A stretch of 64,000 bases of DNA from Chitinophagaceae bacterium (GTDB lineage: Bacteria; Bacteroidota; Bacteroidia; Chitinophagales; Chitinophagaceae). The position numbers were made by a program, and so were the translations under genes. The notes under the pieces were generated by a model. The model was given only the letters and a program-made list of their open reading frames with translations. It was not told the origin of the DNA and made no database searches. The stretch spans positions 62,001 to 126,000 of the forward strand of contig JACSRW010000030.1 in assembly GCA_014879565.1 (NCBI GenBank), read 5' to 3'. Numbering within the stretch: the stretch's first letter is position 1; every line of letters begins with the position of its first letter. This document shows, piece after piece, positions 25,538 to 34,856 of this stretch.

Positions 25538-27463
25538 TCAGAGTTTTCCTCGTTTAATTTCTTCCACCACTGACGGATCCAGCAGGGTGCTGGTATCGCC
25601 CAGGTTTTCCAGGTCTCCTTCAGCGATCTTGCGTAAAATGCGGCGCATGATTTTTCCGCTGCGTGTTTTGGGAAGTCCCGGTACAAACTGAATCTTGTCC
25701 GGTTTGGCGATGGGGCCGATCACCCGTGTAACCGTCTGCAGGATATCCTGGCGGGTGAGATTTTCATCGCCGTGTACATGTTCATAAATGATAAAGGCAT
25801 ACACGCCCTGGCCTTTGATCTCATGCGGGTAACCTACCACGGCACTTTCCACCACACCTGCGTGCATGTTGATCGCATTTTCCACTTCCGCGGTGCCCAG
25901 CCGGTGACCACTTACATTCAGCACATCATCTACCCGGCCGGTAATGCGGTAATTGCCATTTTCGTCGCGGTAGGCACCATCACCCGTAAAATAATAACCG
26001 GGATAAGTAGAGAAGTAATTCAGCCGGCAGCGTTCATGATCTCCGTAGGTGGTCCGGATCGTGGAGGGCCAGGGATGCCGGATACATAGATTACCGCTGA
26101 CATTATTGCCTTCGATCTCCTTTCCGTTTTCATCCACCAGTACCGGCTCCACTCCCGGGAGCGGAAGGGTGGCGAAAGTGGGCCTGGCGGGAGTTACCCC
26201 GGCCATATTGGAGATCAGGATACCACCGGTTTCTGTCTGCCACCAGGTGTCAACAATGGGACATTTGTTTTTCCCGATATTATCATCATACCAGTGCCAG
26301 GCTTCCTGGTTAATGGGCTCACCTACTGTACCCAGCACTTTCAGGCTGTCAAGTTTATGTCCATGTACATGTCCCAGGCCGAAACCCATCAGGGAGCGGA
26401 TAGCCGTGGGCGCTGTATACAGGATATTGACCTTGTATTTATCAATAATATCCCAGAAACGTCCCGCATCCGGCCAGGTGGGAATGCCTTCAAACATCAT
26501 CGTGGTGGCTCCGGCACTTAAGGGGCCGTATAATATATAACTGTGTCCGGTAATCCAGCCGATATCCGCAGTACAGAAATGGATATCGCCGGGTTCATAC
26601 TGGAAAACATTGACAAAAGAATAGGCTGTATACACCATATAACCGGCACAGCTGTGTACCACGCCTTTGGGTTTGCCCGTAGATCCGGACGTATACAGAA
26701 TAAACAGGGGATCTTCCGCATCCATTTCTTCCGCGGGAAAAGACACTTTGCCTTCCTGTTCCACCTGGTGTTCGGCATGTTCCATTTCATCTTCCCACCA
26801 TACATCCCGTCCTTTGATCATGGAAACCGGGGTGCGGGTGCGGGTATACACGATTACTTTTTTGACGGTGCGGTTGCCGATCAGGGCATCATCAATCACA
26901 CTTTTCAGGGGAATATCTTTATTGCCGCGGAAGGCGCCGTCACAGGTTACAATATATTCCGCGTTGGCATCATAAAGCCGGTCGGCAATACTCTGGGCTG
27001 AGAACCCCCCGAAGATCACACTGTGTATTGCCCCGATCCGGGCGCAACCCAGCACGGCATAGGCGAGTTCGGGAACCATGCCCATATAGATACAGACCCG
27101 GTCTCCTTTTTTTACCCCGTTATTCTTCAGTACCTGGGCAAACTGGCAAACCCTTTTATGCAGCCGGTTATAGGTCACAACCCGGGTACGTTCTTCCGGA
27201 TTATTGGGTTCCCAGATAATGGCGGGTTTATCCCCCAGTTTCTCCAGGTGACGGTCGATACAGTTTTCGGTAATATTCAGTTTCGCACCTTTAAACCATT
27301 CCACCCGGGGGTCGGTAAAATTCCAGTCCAGTACTTTATCCCAATGCTTGCGCCAGTAAAAATGAGAAGCCACTTCACTCCAGAATCCTTCCGGATCCTC
27401 CACACTTTTTTTATAGGCGGCCTGGTACTGTTCTGCATTCTTAATCTGATAGGGGTATGACAT
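25538..27463 (-). CDS. acs: Acetate-CoA ligase (acetyl-CoA synthetase)
   Basis: Acs activates acetate to acetyl-CoA through acetyl-AMP. The 641 residues match the family length (about 650). The adenylate-forming motif YTSGSTGKPKG, the WWQTETGG acetate-pocket motif, YFTGDGAYRDENG, the hinge RVDDVLNVSGHRLGTAE and the C-terminal catalytic lysine in PKTRSGKIMRR are all intact. That lysine is the usual site of regulatory acetylation. The gene is divergent from the zinc-ribbon regulator and ends in a strong terminator, so it is probably monocistronic. Confidence 0.96.
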   Translation of the reverse strand: MSYPYQIKNAEQYQAAYKKSVEDPEGFWSEVASHFYWRKHWDKVLDWNFTDPRVEWFKGAKLNITENCIDRHLEKLGDKPAIIWEPNNPEERTRVVTYNRLHKRVCQFAQVLKNNGVKKGDRVCIYMGMVPELAYAVLGCARIGAIHSVIFGGFSAQSIADRLYDANAEYIVTCDGAFRGNKDIPLKSVIDDALIGNRTVKKVIVYTRTRTPVSMIKGRDVWWEDEMEHAEHQVEQEGKVSFPAEEMDAEDPLFILYTSGSTGKPKGVVHSCAGYMVYTAYSFVNVFQYEPGDIHFCTADIGWITGHSYILYGPLSAGATTMMFEGIPTWPDAGRFWDIIDKYKVNILYTAPTAIRSLMGFGLGHVHGHKLDSLKVLGTVGEPINQEAWHWYDDNIGKNKCPIVDTWWQTETGGILISNMAGVTPARPTFATLPLPGVEPVLVDENGKEIEGNNVSGNLCIRHPWPSTIRTTYGDHERCRLNYFSTYPGYYFTGDGAYRDENGNYRITGRVDDVLNVSGHRLGTAEVENAINMHAGVVESAVVGYPHEIKGQGVYAFIIYEHVHGDENLTRQDILQTVTRVIGPIAKPDKIQFVPGLPKTRSGKIMRRILRKIAEGDLENLGDTSTLLDPSVVEEIKRGKL

Positions 27464-27524
27464 AGCAATCCGTTTTGTTCCCGATAAAAGTAAAAAAAGA
27501 TCAGCCGCGGGCGTGTTTTTATAT

Positions 27525-27550
27525 TGCTAAATAAGTATATTTATGCTAAA
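27525..27550. promoter_or_regulatory. Possible operator: TGCTAAA direct repeat with TAAATA/TATTTA palindrome
   Basis: The 119-base gap between acs (minus) and the zinc-ribbon/HTH gene (plus) contains TGCTAAA twice with 19-bp spacing, about two helical turns. They flank an imperfect palindrome TAAATA-agta-TATTTA (27528-27543). This is a plausible binding site for the adjacent HTH protein or for the acs-controlling regulator. No experimental or comparative support is available here. Confidence 0.35.
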
Positions 27551-27582
27551 CTGGTATAGCTGACTGCCAGACTGCCCTTTTT

Positions 27583-28011
27583 ATGCAACAGATTGCCTGT
27601 CCCAAATGCAAGAGTGAAACGCTTATCAAAAGCGGAATTGTCAAGGGAAGACAGCGTTTTCGCTGTAAGGAATGCAATTATTTTTTTACCGTACTCAAGG
27701 AAGGTAAAAATATTGACCCTTACTATGTAATCAAGGCCCTGCAACTGTATATTGAAGGGGTCACCTACCGGGAAATAGAAAGAATTCTGGGCATCAGCCA
27801 TGTTTCGGTGATGAACTGGGTGAAAAAATACCATATCAAAGCCCCGGAAAATTATGAATACAGACCCACGTACAAGGTCCTTTCTCACCCCGAACTGCTG
27901 GATTTTTTCCGGGAGAAGGAAAGTCTGAAAGGAGCCGGCTGTATGATCACCGAGCTGGGGGACAAATTCATGGTGATCAAGTGGGAGCGTTTCCGTAAAA
28001 ACGTGCTGTAA
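27583..28011 (+). CDS. IS1 InsA-like zinc-ribbon/HTH protein, probable domesticated regulator
   Basis: 142 residues. An N-terminal zinc ribbon (C6, C9, C28, C31) as in IS1-family InsA is followed by a helix-turn-helix near residues 60-82 (TYREIERILGISHVSVMNWVKKY). The C-terminal portion has no DDE catalytic triad. No InsB frame follows and I see no terminal inverted repeats, so this is not an intact insertion sequence. Its setting between acs and a porin/MFS pair suggests a transcription factor derived from a transposase. That function is inference. Confidence 0.82.
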   Translation: MQQIACPKCKSETLIKSGIVKGRQRFRCKECNYFFTVLKEGKNIDPYYVIKALQLYIEGVTYREIERILGISHVSVMNWVKKYHIKAPENYEYRPTYKVLSHPELLDFFREKESLKGAGCMITELGDKFMVIKWERFRKNVL

Positions 28012-28104
28012 AAAATATAATAGTTAGCAGCAATATATCCGGCATTTGAACAAAGCGGAAGGTTTCTTGAATTTGGTGACATCAAATTTTTTAAACCAAC
28101 TGCC

Positions 28105-29496
28105 ATGTTAAGAAAAACGATTGCTTCCATGTTGGTGATGATGGCTGCCCATGGTCTTTCTGCACAGGGAACTTCGGTTCCGGGCGTGGATCACAGCTAC
28201 AAACCAATGCTGTTAAAACTGGATGAAAAGGGGTCCAAGTTTATCCGGCTGATTACCTGGCACCAGATGTGGATCACCCATACTGCCAACAACCCCGGCA
28301 CCCTTGATGTAAACGGAAATGTTCAAAAATCTGCTACGGATATGGCGATCCGCCGTTCCCGTTTCCTGGTGCAGGCCCAGGTATCTCCCCGCTTTATGAT
28401 CGTCAGTCACTGGGGTATTAATAACCAGAGTTTCCTGAACGGGGGCAGCGCCGGCACCCTCGGAAATGGCTCCAGCGCCACCGGCCAGGGGGGTAAGAGA
28501 CCTCAGTTATATGTGCATGATGCCTGGACGGAATTTGCCGTTAAACCGGTGAAATTTCACCTGGGAGCCGGCCTCCATTACTGGAACGGGGTAAGCCGGC
28601 TGAGCAGCCAGAGTACGCTTAACTTTATGACCCTGGATGCCCCGATTGTAAACTGGTATAATATAGAAACCACCGATCAGTTTGCCCGGCAGCTGGGCGT
28701 TTATGCCAAAGGCCAGCTGGGCCGTTTTGATTACAGGATCCATGCCAACAAACCTTTTGCCTTCGGCTCAGCCCTGTCGGCCATCAGTACCCCAACCGCT
28801 GCCAATGTGCTGAATGAGCACTGGAGTACAGGCGGCTATTTCAATTATATGTTCTGGGATAAGGAAAGTAATGTACTGCCCTTTTTTGTGGGCAGTTATC
28901 TAGGCGCCAAAAAAGTTTTCAATATCGGCGCAGGATGGTACAGTCAGAAAGGAGCGACTGCCAGTAAAGCCAGTACCACAGCTCCCGTAAAAGAACATAC
29001 GCAGAAAAACCTGGGGGTGGATGTTTTCCTGGATATGCCGCTTGACAGGAAAAAAGGGACCGCCATCAGTGCTTATTCCGTATTTTACCATTCCGACTAC
29101 GGGCCCAATTATCTCCGGAATATCGGCATCCTGAACCTGCATGGCAACACACAGCCAGTTTCCTCTAATCCGGATGCCAGCTGGGCCGGGGGAGGAAATG
29201 CGCAACCAACCCTGGGTACCGGTAATAGCTGGTATACCCAGCTGGGTTATGTGTTACCCAAACTGAAAAACGGTACATCGTTTATGCCTTATGCCACTTT
29301 TACCTATAAAAATTTTGACCGGATCGGCAAGGCATCGGGGCAGTTTGACCTGGGTATGCATTATCTGCTCAGCGGTCATAATGCCAAGGTTACACTTCAA
29401 TACAGCAGCCGGCCCGTATATAAAACTGTTGCCGGTAATCCCGCACGCAACGGATCAAAAGGCGAACTGATTCTCCAGACACATATTTTTCTCTAA
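28105..29496 (+). CDS. Outer-membrane porin of the short-chain acid locus
   Basis: 463 residues with a signal peptide ending LSAQ (about residue 20). The beta-barrel pattern is clear: the RRSRFLVQAQVSPRFMIVSHW strand pair, long loops rich in glycine and serine, and a terminal strand ending in phenylalanine-leucine. It resembles general or anion porins of Bacteroidota rather than a TonB receptor, as there is no plug domain. It starts 19 bases before an MFS symporter gene. Together they would take an organic acid across both membranes. Substrate specificity is inferred from context only. Confidence 0.82.
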   Translation: MLRKTIASMLVMMAAHGLSAQGTSVPGVDHSYKPMLLKLDEKGSKFIRLITWHQMWITHTANNPGTLDVNGNVQKSATDMAIRRSRFLVQAQVSPRFMIVSHWGINNQSFLNGGSAGTLGNGSSATGQGGKRPQLYVHDAWTEFAVKPVKFHLGAGLHYWNGVSRLSSQSTLNFMTLDAPIVNWYNIETTDQFARQLGVYAKGQLGRFDYRIHANKPFAFGSALSAISTPTAANVLNEHWSTGGYFNYMFWDKESNVLPFFVGSYLGAKKVFNIGAGWYSQKGATASKASTTAPVKEHTQKNLGVDVFLDMPLDRKKGTAISAYSVFYHSDYGPNYLRNIGILNLHGNTQPVSSNPDASWAGGGNAQPTLGTGNSWYTQLGYVLPKLKNGTSFMPYATFTYKNFDRIGKASGQFDLGMHYLLSGHNAKVTLQYSSRPVYKTVAGNPARNGSKGELILQTHIFL

Positions 29497-29514
29497 ACCA
29501 AAAATCAACCCAAC

Positions 29515-31089
29515 ATGAGTTTTCAAACAGAAAAAAAGGGGCTGGCCGGTATCATCGCGGCTTCCTCCGTGGGTACGCTGATCGAATGGTACGACTTCTA
29601 TATTTTCGGAAGTCTGGCCACCATCATTGCCACCAAATTCTTTCCTTCAGGCAACCAGACCCTGGCCCTGCTTTCCACCCTGGCCACTTTTGCGGCCGGT
29701 TTTGTGGTGCGTCCTTTCGGCGCTCTTTTCTTCGGCAGACTGGGCGACCTGATCGGCCGGAAATATACTTTCCTGCTGACCCTGGTACTGATGGGACTGT
29801 CCACTTTCCTTATTGGCTGTATACCGGGTTATGATACCATCGGCATCTTTGCGCCCATCCTGGTACTTATCCTGCGTCTGCTCCAGGGCCTGGCACTTGG
29901 GGGCGAATACGGCGGTGCCGCCACCTATGTGGCCGAACACTCCCCGGCGGAAAGAAGAGGTTTCTGGACTTCCTGGATTCAGACCACGGCCACTATTGGT
30001 CTTTTTGTTTCCCTGCTGGTGATTATTACGGTAAAAGGCGCGATGAGCGAGCAATCATTCAGTGACTGGGGATGGCGGGTTCCCTTCTGGATTTCTATCA
30101 TCATGGTGGGTATTTCCATTGTTATCCGGATGCGGATGTCGGAATCACCCCTGTTCGCCAAGGTAAAAGCGGAGGGCAAACACTCTGTCAATCCCCTCAA
30201 AGAAAGTTTCGGCCATAAACTCAATTTCAAATTCGTACTGCTGGCATTATTCGGTGCCACGATGGGGCAGGGTGTTGTCTGGTACACCGGTCAGTTCTAT
30301 GCCCTGAGTTTTATCCAGAACACCCTGAGTGTGGATGTATCACAGGCCAGCCGGCTGATTATGTGGGCCCTTCTCTTTGGCACGCCATTTTTTGTTTTCT
30401 TCGGCTGGTTATCCGACCGGATAGGCCGGAAATGGATCATGATGTTCGGAATGCTGATTGCGATCCTGAGTTACCGCTATATTTATTCTTCCATGTATGA
30501 AGCCGGTAGTGTGCAGGTAAAAACTGAAATTGCCGCCCGCACCACTACCGAAGAAAAAACACAGGCAGATCCCAAAACAGCCGGCGACAGTATCCGGGTC
30601 ACCACCACCCAAAAAACCTATGAAGACGGCACCACCTACAAAGAAGTAAAAAAACTGCATCTGCACGCCGACCCGGGTAAGGCAGATCTGAAAAAAGATG
30701 TCACTGTTAACAAAACGGTGGTACTGGATGGCAGTTCATTCTGGAAACTGGTGTTCTGGGTATTTGTCCAGGTATTGTTTGTAACCATGGTATACGGACC
30801 GATTGCTGCCTTCCTGGTGGAAATGTTCCCCACCCGTATCCGGTATACATCTATGTCGCTCCCCTATCATATCGGTAATGGCATTTTCGGCGGATTGCTG
30901 CCCGCAGTCGCTACTTTCCTGGCTACCAAGGCCACACAGGCAAATGAAGCCGCGAAAGCAGCCGGCGCAGCACTTCCCTATGACAAACCCTTCCTGGAAG
31001 GGCTCTGGTACCCGATTATTATTGCCGGTGTCAGCTTTATCATAGGTGTCCTGTATATCAACGGGGAGGATAACCGGATTGAAGATTAA
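29515..31089 (+). CDS. MFS transporter, metabolite:H+ symporter (MHS) type
   Basis: 524 residues, twelve membrane segments. The MHS subfamily is recognisable from the first helix (GTLIEWYDFYIFG), the loop 2-3 motif GRLGDLIGRKY and the RLLQGLALGGEYGGAATYVAEH segment. Members move shikimate, proline/betaine, alpha-ketoglutarate or short-chain acids with protons. A charged insertion of about 70 residues (about 335-405, rich in T, K, E and D) interrupts the second half after the IGRKW loop and is absent from the classical ProP or KgtP layout. The locus points to acetate or propionate uptake. Confidence 0.9.
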   Translation: MSFQTEKKGLAGIIAASSVGTLIEWYDFYIFGSLATIIATKFFPSGNQTLALLSTLATFAAGFVVRPFGALFFGRLGDLIGRKYTFLLTLVLMGLSTFLIGCIPGYDTIGIFAPILVLILRLLQGLALGGEYGGAATYVAEHSPAERRGFWTSWIQTTATIGLFVSLLVIITVKGAMSEQSFSDWGWRVPFWISIIMVGISIVIRMRMSESPLFAKVKAEGKHSVNPLKESFGHKLNFKFVLLALFGATMGQGVVWYTGQFYALSFIQNTLSVDVSQASRLIMWALLFGTPFFVFFGWLSDRIGRKWIMMFGMLIAILSYRYIYSSMYEAGSVQVKTEIAARTTTEEKTQADPKTAGDSIRVTTTQKTYEDGTTYKEVKKLHLHADPGKADLKKDVTVNKTVVLDGSSFWKLVFWVFVQVLFVTMVYGPIAAFLVEMFPTRIRYTSMSLPYHIGNGIFGGLLPAVATFLATKATQANEAAKAAGAALPYDKPFLEGLWYPIIIAGVSFIIGVLYINGEDNRIED

Positions 31090-31121
31090 CCCGATTCATT
31101 AACTTTATTAAAGAGAAAATT

Positions 31122-31379
31122 ATGAACCTGATCAGAAAATATATGGGATTTGTCTGGATGGCGCTGGCTATTGCGGCCGGGTACTACCTGATCGTATCCC
31201 AGGCTATTCCCAAATTTGAAAGCCCCAAACCCGAAGACCGGATACCGGCGATTATCTATGCTTTTATCCTGACCCCGATTATCGTGGGCGGACTGATGGT
31301 ATTTGGTTATTATGCCATCACCAGTGAGTATGACATCTATGAGGATCCGGAACACCACCTGCATATAAAAGAGGATTAA
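31122..31379 (+). CDS. Small two-helix membrane protein (DUF6814-like)
   Basis: 85 residues with two membrane helices (about 10-28 and 45-68) and an acidic, histidine-containing tail (YEDPEHHLHIKED). It begins 32 bases after the MFS gene. Proteins of this sort regularly follow MHS symporters in Bacteroidota and may be accessory subunits. The DUF number is recalled, not searched. Confidence 0.75.
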   Translation: MNLIRKYMGFVWMALAIAAGYYLIVSQAIPKFESPKPEDRIPAIIYAFILTPIIVGGLMVFGYYAITSEYDIYEDPEHHLHIKED

Positions 31380-31472
31380 AGAGCTTCTTTTTCCGGGTTG
31401 ATTTTGCCGGGAATAACATTCTTTCCTAAATTCAGGTTTGGGAAGACTGTTATTCCCTTTTTTATTACTGCT

Positions 31473-31688
31473 ATGCCCGACCGGATCAAACGTCAACGTT
31501 TTATATTCCTTTCCCTGCTTTTGCTGGCCCTTTTTGTTTTTCCGCTGATCAGCCTGGCGGATAAACCGGTTCGAATCGGCGGAATACCTTTGCTGTTTGT
31601 TTATTTTTTTACGGTTTGGCTGATAGCCATCGGACTCCTGTACCGGTATGCAGAAAAGAATAATAAGCCCCCCGGACCCTTTTCATGA
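31473..31688 (+). CDS. Small membrane protein preceding a sodium:solute symporter (DUF3311-like)
   Basis: 71 residues from the ATG just before the basic start MPDRIKRQ; the longer frame adds 25 residues unlike the family. Two helices (about 12-30 and 40-60) surround a GGIPLLFVYFF stretch. This resembles DUF3311/YhdT small subunits that accompany solute:sodium symporters. Its stop overlaps the start of the symporter-kinase gene by four bases, so the two are translationally coupled. Confidence 0.65.
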   Translation: MPDRIKRQRFIFLSLLLLALFVFPLISLADKPVRIGGIPLLFVYFFTVWLIAIGLLYRYAEKNNKPPGPFS

Positions 31689-34387
31689 GTAACTGGATTG
31701 TCATAGCGGGAGCCCTGCTCTATCTCTGCCTGCTGTTCGGGGTAGCCTGGTATGCAGAACACCGGCAACGTCATGGCCGCAGCCTTATTAATAACCCGTA
31801 TGTATATGCGTTTTCGCTGGCTGTTTACTGTACGGCCTGGACTTTTTACGGAAGTGTGGGACAAGCCTCTCAGAAAGGAATAGAATTCCTGGCTGTCTAT
31901 ATCGGGCCCACCATTATGGCGGCCCTTTTCTGGCCTGTTTTGCGCAAACTGATCCGCATTTGTAAAGTTCAGCGCATCAACAGTCTGGCCGATTTTATTT
32001 CCACCCGTTATGGCAAAAACTTTTCACTGGCCGTGGTGGTCACCCTGCTCTGCGTCATTGGCATTATTCCTTACATCGCCCTGCAGCTGAAAGCGATTTC
32101 CTCCAGCATGAATATTCTTTCAGGCAGTGCGGCGCACCAGGGTCTCAGGGGTATTCTGAGCGACAATACACTATATATTTCTGTGGGATTGCTGTTTTTT
32201 ATCATTCTGTTTGGTACCCGCTCCATAGATGCTTCAGAAAAACATACCGGTCTGGTAGCGGCCGTGGCTTTTGAATCAGTGGTCAAACTGATTGCCTTTC
32301 TTGCTGCCGGACTCTTTGTAACCTATGGCTTATTTGACGGCTTCACTGATATTTTCAACCGGGTGGAAAGCCATACGGGTATGCGGGACCTTTTTCTTTT
32401 CTCCGGAACTCAATCCTACACCACCTGGACAGGGCTGGTATTACTGTCCATGCTGGCCGTGGTATTTCTTCCCCGTCAGTTTCAGCTGGCTGTTGTGGAA
32501 AATGTACAGGAAAGTCACCTGAAAAAGGCCATCTGGCTTTTCCCGCTGTATTTATTCCTGATCACCCTCTTTGTACTGCCGGTTGCATTTGGCGGACGCC
32601 TGCTCTTAGGCGAAAGCGGCATCAGTGCCGACAATTATGTACTGGCGCTTCCGATGCAGCAGGGTGCGGGCTGGCTGAGCCTTTTTATTTTTATCGGAGG
32701 CTTTTCGGCTGCCACCAGTATGATCATTGTGGAAACGATAGCCATCAGCACCATGATGAGTAATAATATTGCCACCCCCCTGCTGCTGACCACAAGGCAT
32801 TTTACCATCAGAAGAGACGGACAGCTAAAAGGACTGATCCTGCAGATCCGGCGTCTCAGTATCCTGCTGATTATCGCCCTGGCCTATTTATACGATAAAC
32901 TGGTGGCGCAGCATTTCAGCCTGGTCTCAATCGGTATGGTATCCTTTGCCGCAGTGGCACAACTGGCCCCTTCTGTACTGGGTGGTATATACTGGAAAAA
33001 TGCCTCACAGAAAGGAGCCATGGCCGGTATGCTGACCGGTTTTGCCATCTGGTTTTACACCGCAGTGGTACCCTCCATGGCCAGTGCCGGCATCGTACCA
33101 CTGGAACTGATTGATAACGGACCCTGGAATATTCAGTGGCTGCGGCCTTTGTCGTTTTTTGGCATGGAAAGCATGGATTCGGTCACCCATTGTTTTTTCT
33201 GGAGCATGCTTTTCAATTTACTGGTTTTTGTTGCCGTTTCCCTGCACAGCAGCCGGTCGGCACAGGAAATTTACCAGGCGGAAATGTTTGTGGATATATT
33301 CCGGCATTCGGGGCCGGGAGAAAATAATGTGGTATGGAAAGGCACGGCGTACCTGCCTGACCTGAATTCCTTACTGGGTAATTTCCTGGGTCAGGAAAGG
33401 GCAGAGAAAATTATCAGCGGTTATGCGCAGCGGAATAAAATCTCCCTGGAAGGGAAAAAAGCGGATCCCCGGCTGGTCAACTTTGCGGAAAAGGTACTGA
33501 GCGGAGTAATCGGTTCTGCCTCGGCCCGTATAATGGTCAGTAGTGTGACGAAAGAAGAAGAACTCAAGATCAATGAGGTCATCCATATTCTGCGGGAATC
33601 GCAGCAGATGATGGAACTTAATAAAGAGTTACGCCGGAAATCTGCCGACTTGCAGAAAGCCACCGAACAGCTGACGGTGGTAAATGCCCAGCTGAAGGAT
33701 ATGGATATGGTAAAAGATGAGTTTCTCTATACGGTAACCCATGAACTGCGAACGCCGCTTACTTCCATACGGGCCATGGCCGAATTGGTACACGACAATC
33801 CCGATATGGAACCTGCACAGCAACAGCAGTTCCTGTCAGGTATGATCCGGGAAACCGAACGGCTCAGTCACCTGATCACCCAGGTACTTAACCTGGAAAA
33901 ATATGAGAGCGGCCGCCAGCAACTGAATCTTTCCCCGGTGATGCTGAATACTCTGATCAGGGAATCGGTACAGTCGGTCACGCCCCTGGCCCTGGAAAAA
34001 AATGCAGTTATCACTTTACAGATACCCGATTCTATGTTCATTATCCGCTGTGATGCCGACCTGGTAATGCAGGTAATGAACAACCTGCTCTCCAATGCAA
34101 TCAAATTTGTAGACCGGGATACGGGCCAGATACGGGTCAGCCTTCACCAGGAAGCCGGTGAATTACAGGTTTGGGTGGAAGACAACGGCAAAGGCATACC
34201 TGCTGAATTACATGAACTGGTATTTGATAAATTCTTCCAGGCCCGTAACCAGACCCTGAAGAAGCCGCAGGGAAGCGGACTGGGGCTGGCGATCTGTAAA
34301 AAAATCATTGAAATGCACGGAGGCAGAATCCGGGTGGAAAGTGAAGAAGGAAAGGGATCGAAGTTTATCTTTACACTGCCTGATTAA
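31685..34387 (+). CDS. CrbS-like sodium:solute symporter-histidine kinase
   Basis: A 900-residue fusion. Residues 1 to about 510 are an SLC5/SSS symporter domain with about thirteen helices. Residues of about 540-640 match a STAC-type linker. A coiled coil follows, then a HisKA domain with phospho-acceptor H686 in THELRTPLTSIR, and a HATPase domain with NNLLSNAIKF (N box), DNGKGIP (G1) and GSGLGLAI (G2). CrbS/CbrA proteins of this layout control acetyl-CoA synthetase in Vibrio and Pseudomonas. Co-location with acs, prpE and a porin/symporter pair supports acetate or propionate sensing here. Whether it also transports the ligand is unknown. No PAS domain is visible between STAC and HisKA. Confidence 0.92.
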   Translation: MSNWIVIAGALLYLCLLFGVAWYAEHRQRHGRSLINNPYVYAFSLAVYCTAWTFYGSVGQASQKGIEFLAVYIGPTIMAALFWPVLRKLIRICKVQRINSLADFISTRYGKNFSLAVVVTLLCVIGIIPYIALQLKAISSSMNILSGSAAHQGLRGILSDNTLYISVGLLFFIILFGTRSIDASEKHTGLVAAVAFESVVKLIAFLAAGLFVTYGLFDGFTDIFNRVESHTGMRDLFLFSGTQSYTTWTGLVLLSMLAVVFLPRQFQLAVVENVQESHLKKAIWLFPLYLFLITLFVLPVAFGGRLLLGESGISADNYVLALPMQQGAGWLSLFIFIGGFSAATSMIIVETIAISTMMSNNIATPLLLTTRHFTIRRDGQLKGLILQIRRLSILLIIALAYLYDKLVAQHFSLVSIGMVSFAAVAQLAPSVLGGIYWKNASQKGAMAGMLTGFAIWFYTAVVPSMASAGIVPLELIDNGPWNIQWLRPLSFFGMESMDSVTHCFFWSMLFNLLVFVAVSLHSSRSAQEIYQAEMFVDIFRHSGPGENNVVWKGTAYLPDLNSLLGNFLGQERAEKIISGYAQRNKISLEGKKADPRLVNFAEKVLSGVIGSASARIMVSSVTKEEELKINEVIHILRESQQMMELNKELRRKSADLQKATEQLTVVNAQLKDMDMVKDEFLYTVTHELRTPLTSIRAMAELVHDNPDMEPAQQQQFLSGMIRETERLSHLITQVLNLEKYESGRQQLNLSPVMLNTLIRESVQSVTPLALEKNAVITLQIPDSMFIIRCDADLVMQVMNNLLSNAIKFVDRDTGQIRVSLHQEAGELQVWVEDNGKGIPAELHELVFDKFFQARNQTLKKPQGSGLGLAICKKIIEMHGGRIRVESEEGKGSKFIFTLPD

Positions 34388-34407
34388 AAAAACCAAACCT
34401 GTTCCGC

Positions 34408-34779
34408 GTGGCTGAACCCAAAAAAATACTGGTGGTGGATGATGATCCGTATATCCTGATGTCGCTTGAGTTCCTGATGAAAAAGAACGGCTTTGACGTT
34501 ATGGTAGCCCGCAACGGAACCGAAGCCCTGGAACTGGCGGGCAAACAGGTACCCGATATAGTATTGCTGGATATCATGATGCCGGATGTGGACGGATATG
34601 CCATCTGCAAACACATCAAATCCAGCAAAAAACTCAAAGAAGCCAAAGTAGTATTTATGAGCGCCAAAAGCCGTGAGGCCGATATAAAAAAAGGGTATGA
34701 ACTGGGCGCCTCTCTCTATATCACCAAACCCTTCAGCACCCGTCAGCTGCTCAAGCAGGTTCAGGAACTGATCAGCTGA
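34408..34779 (+). CDS. Single-domain response regulator (receiver only)
   Basis: 123 residues starting at GTG. A complete receiver: acidic pocket D11-D12, phospho-acceptor D55 in LLDIMMPD, S85 and K107 in ITKPF. There is no output domain. The CrbR partner of CrbS in other bacteria carries a LuxR HTH, so here the output must go through another protein; the zinc-ribbon/HTH protein in the same locus is one candidate. It lies 20 bases after the kinase gene and is certainly cotranscribed. Confidence 0.93.
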   Translation: MAEPKKILVVDDDPYILMSLEFLMKKNGFDVMVARNGTEALELAGKQVPDIVLLDIMMPDVDGYAICKHIKSSKKLKEAKVVFMSAKSREADIKKGYELGASLYITKPFSTRQLLKQVQELIS

Positions 34780-34856
34780 ACAAAATCCTGGTTAATTGGT
34801 ATATTTTTGATGCCCGGGCAAGGGGGTGGTTGTAATTTGTAGTAACGAATTGCACC

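Noticed and set aside
27583-28011. An intact IS1-family insertion sequence
   Set aside because: Only the InsA-like part exists. There is no InsB/DDE frame, and I see no terminal inverted repeats or target duplication.
34800-34840. A promoter for the PrpE-like gene (TATTTTTG at 34802-34809 and TAATTTG at 34833)
   Set aside because: The boxes partly match TAnnTTTG but neither has a TTG at the expected -33 spacing. The gene can also be read from the upstream kinase/receiver transcript.
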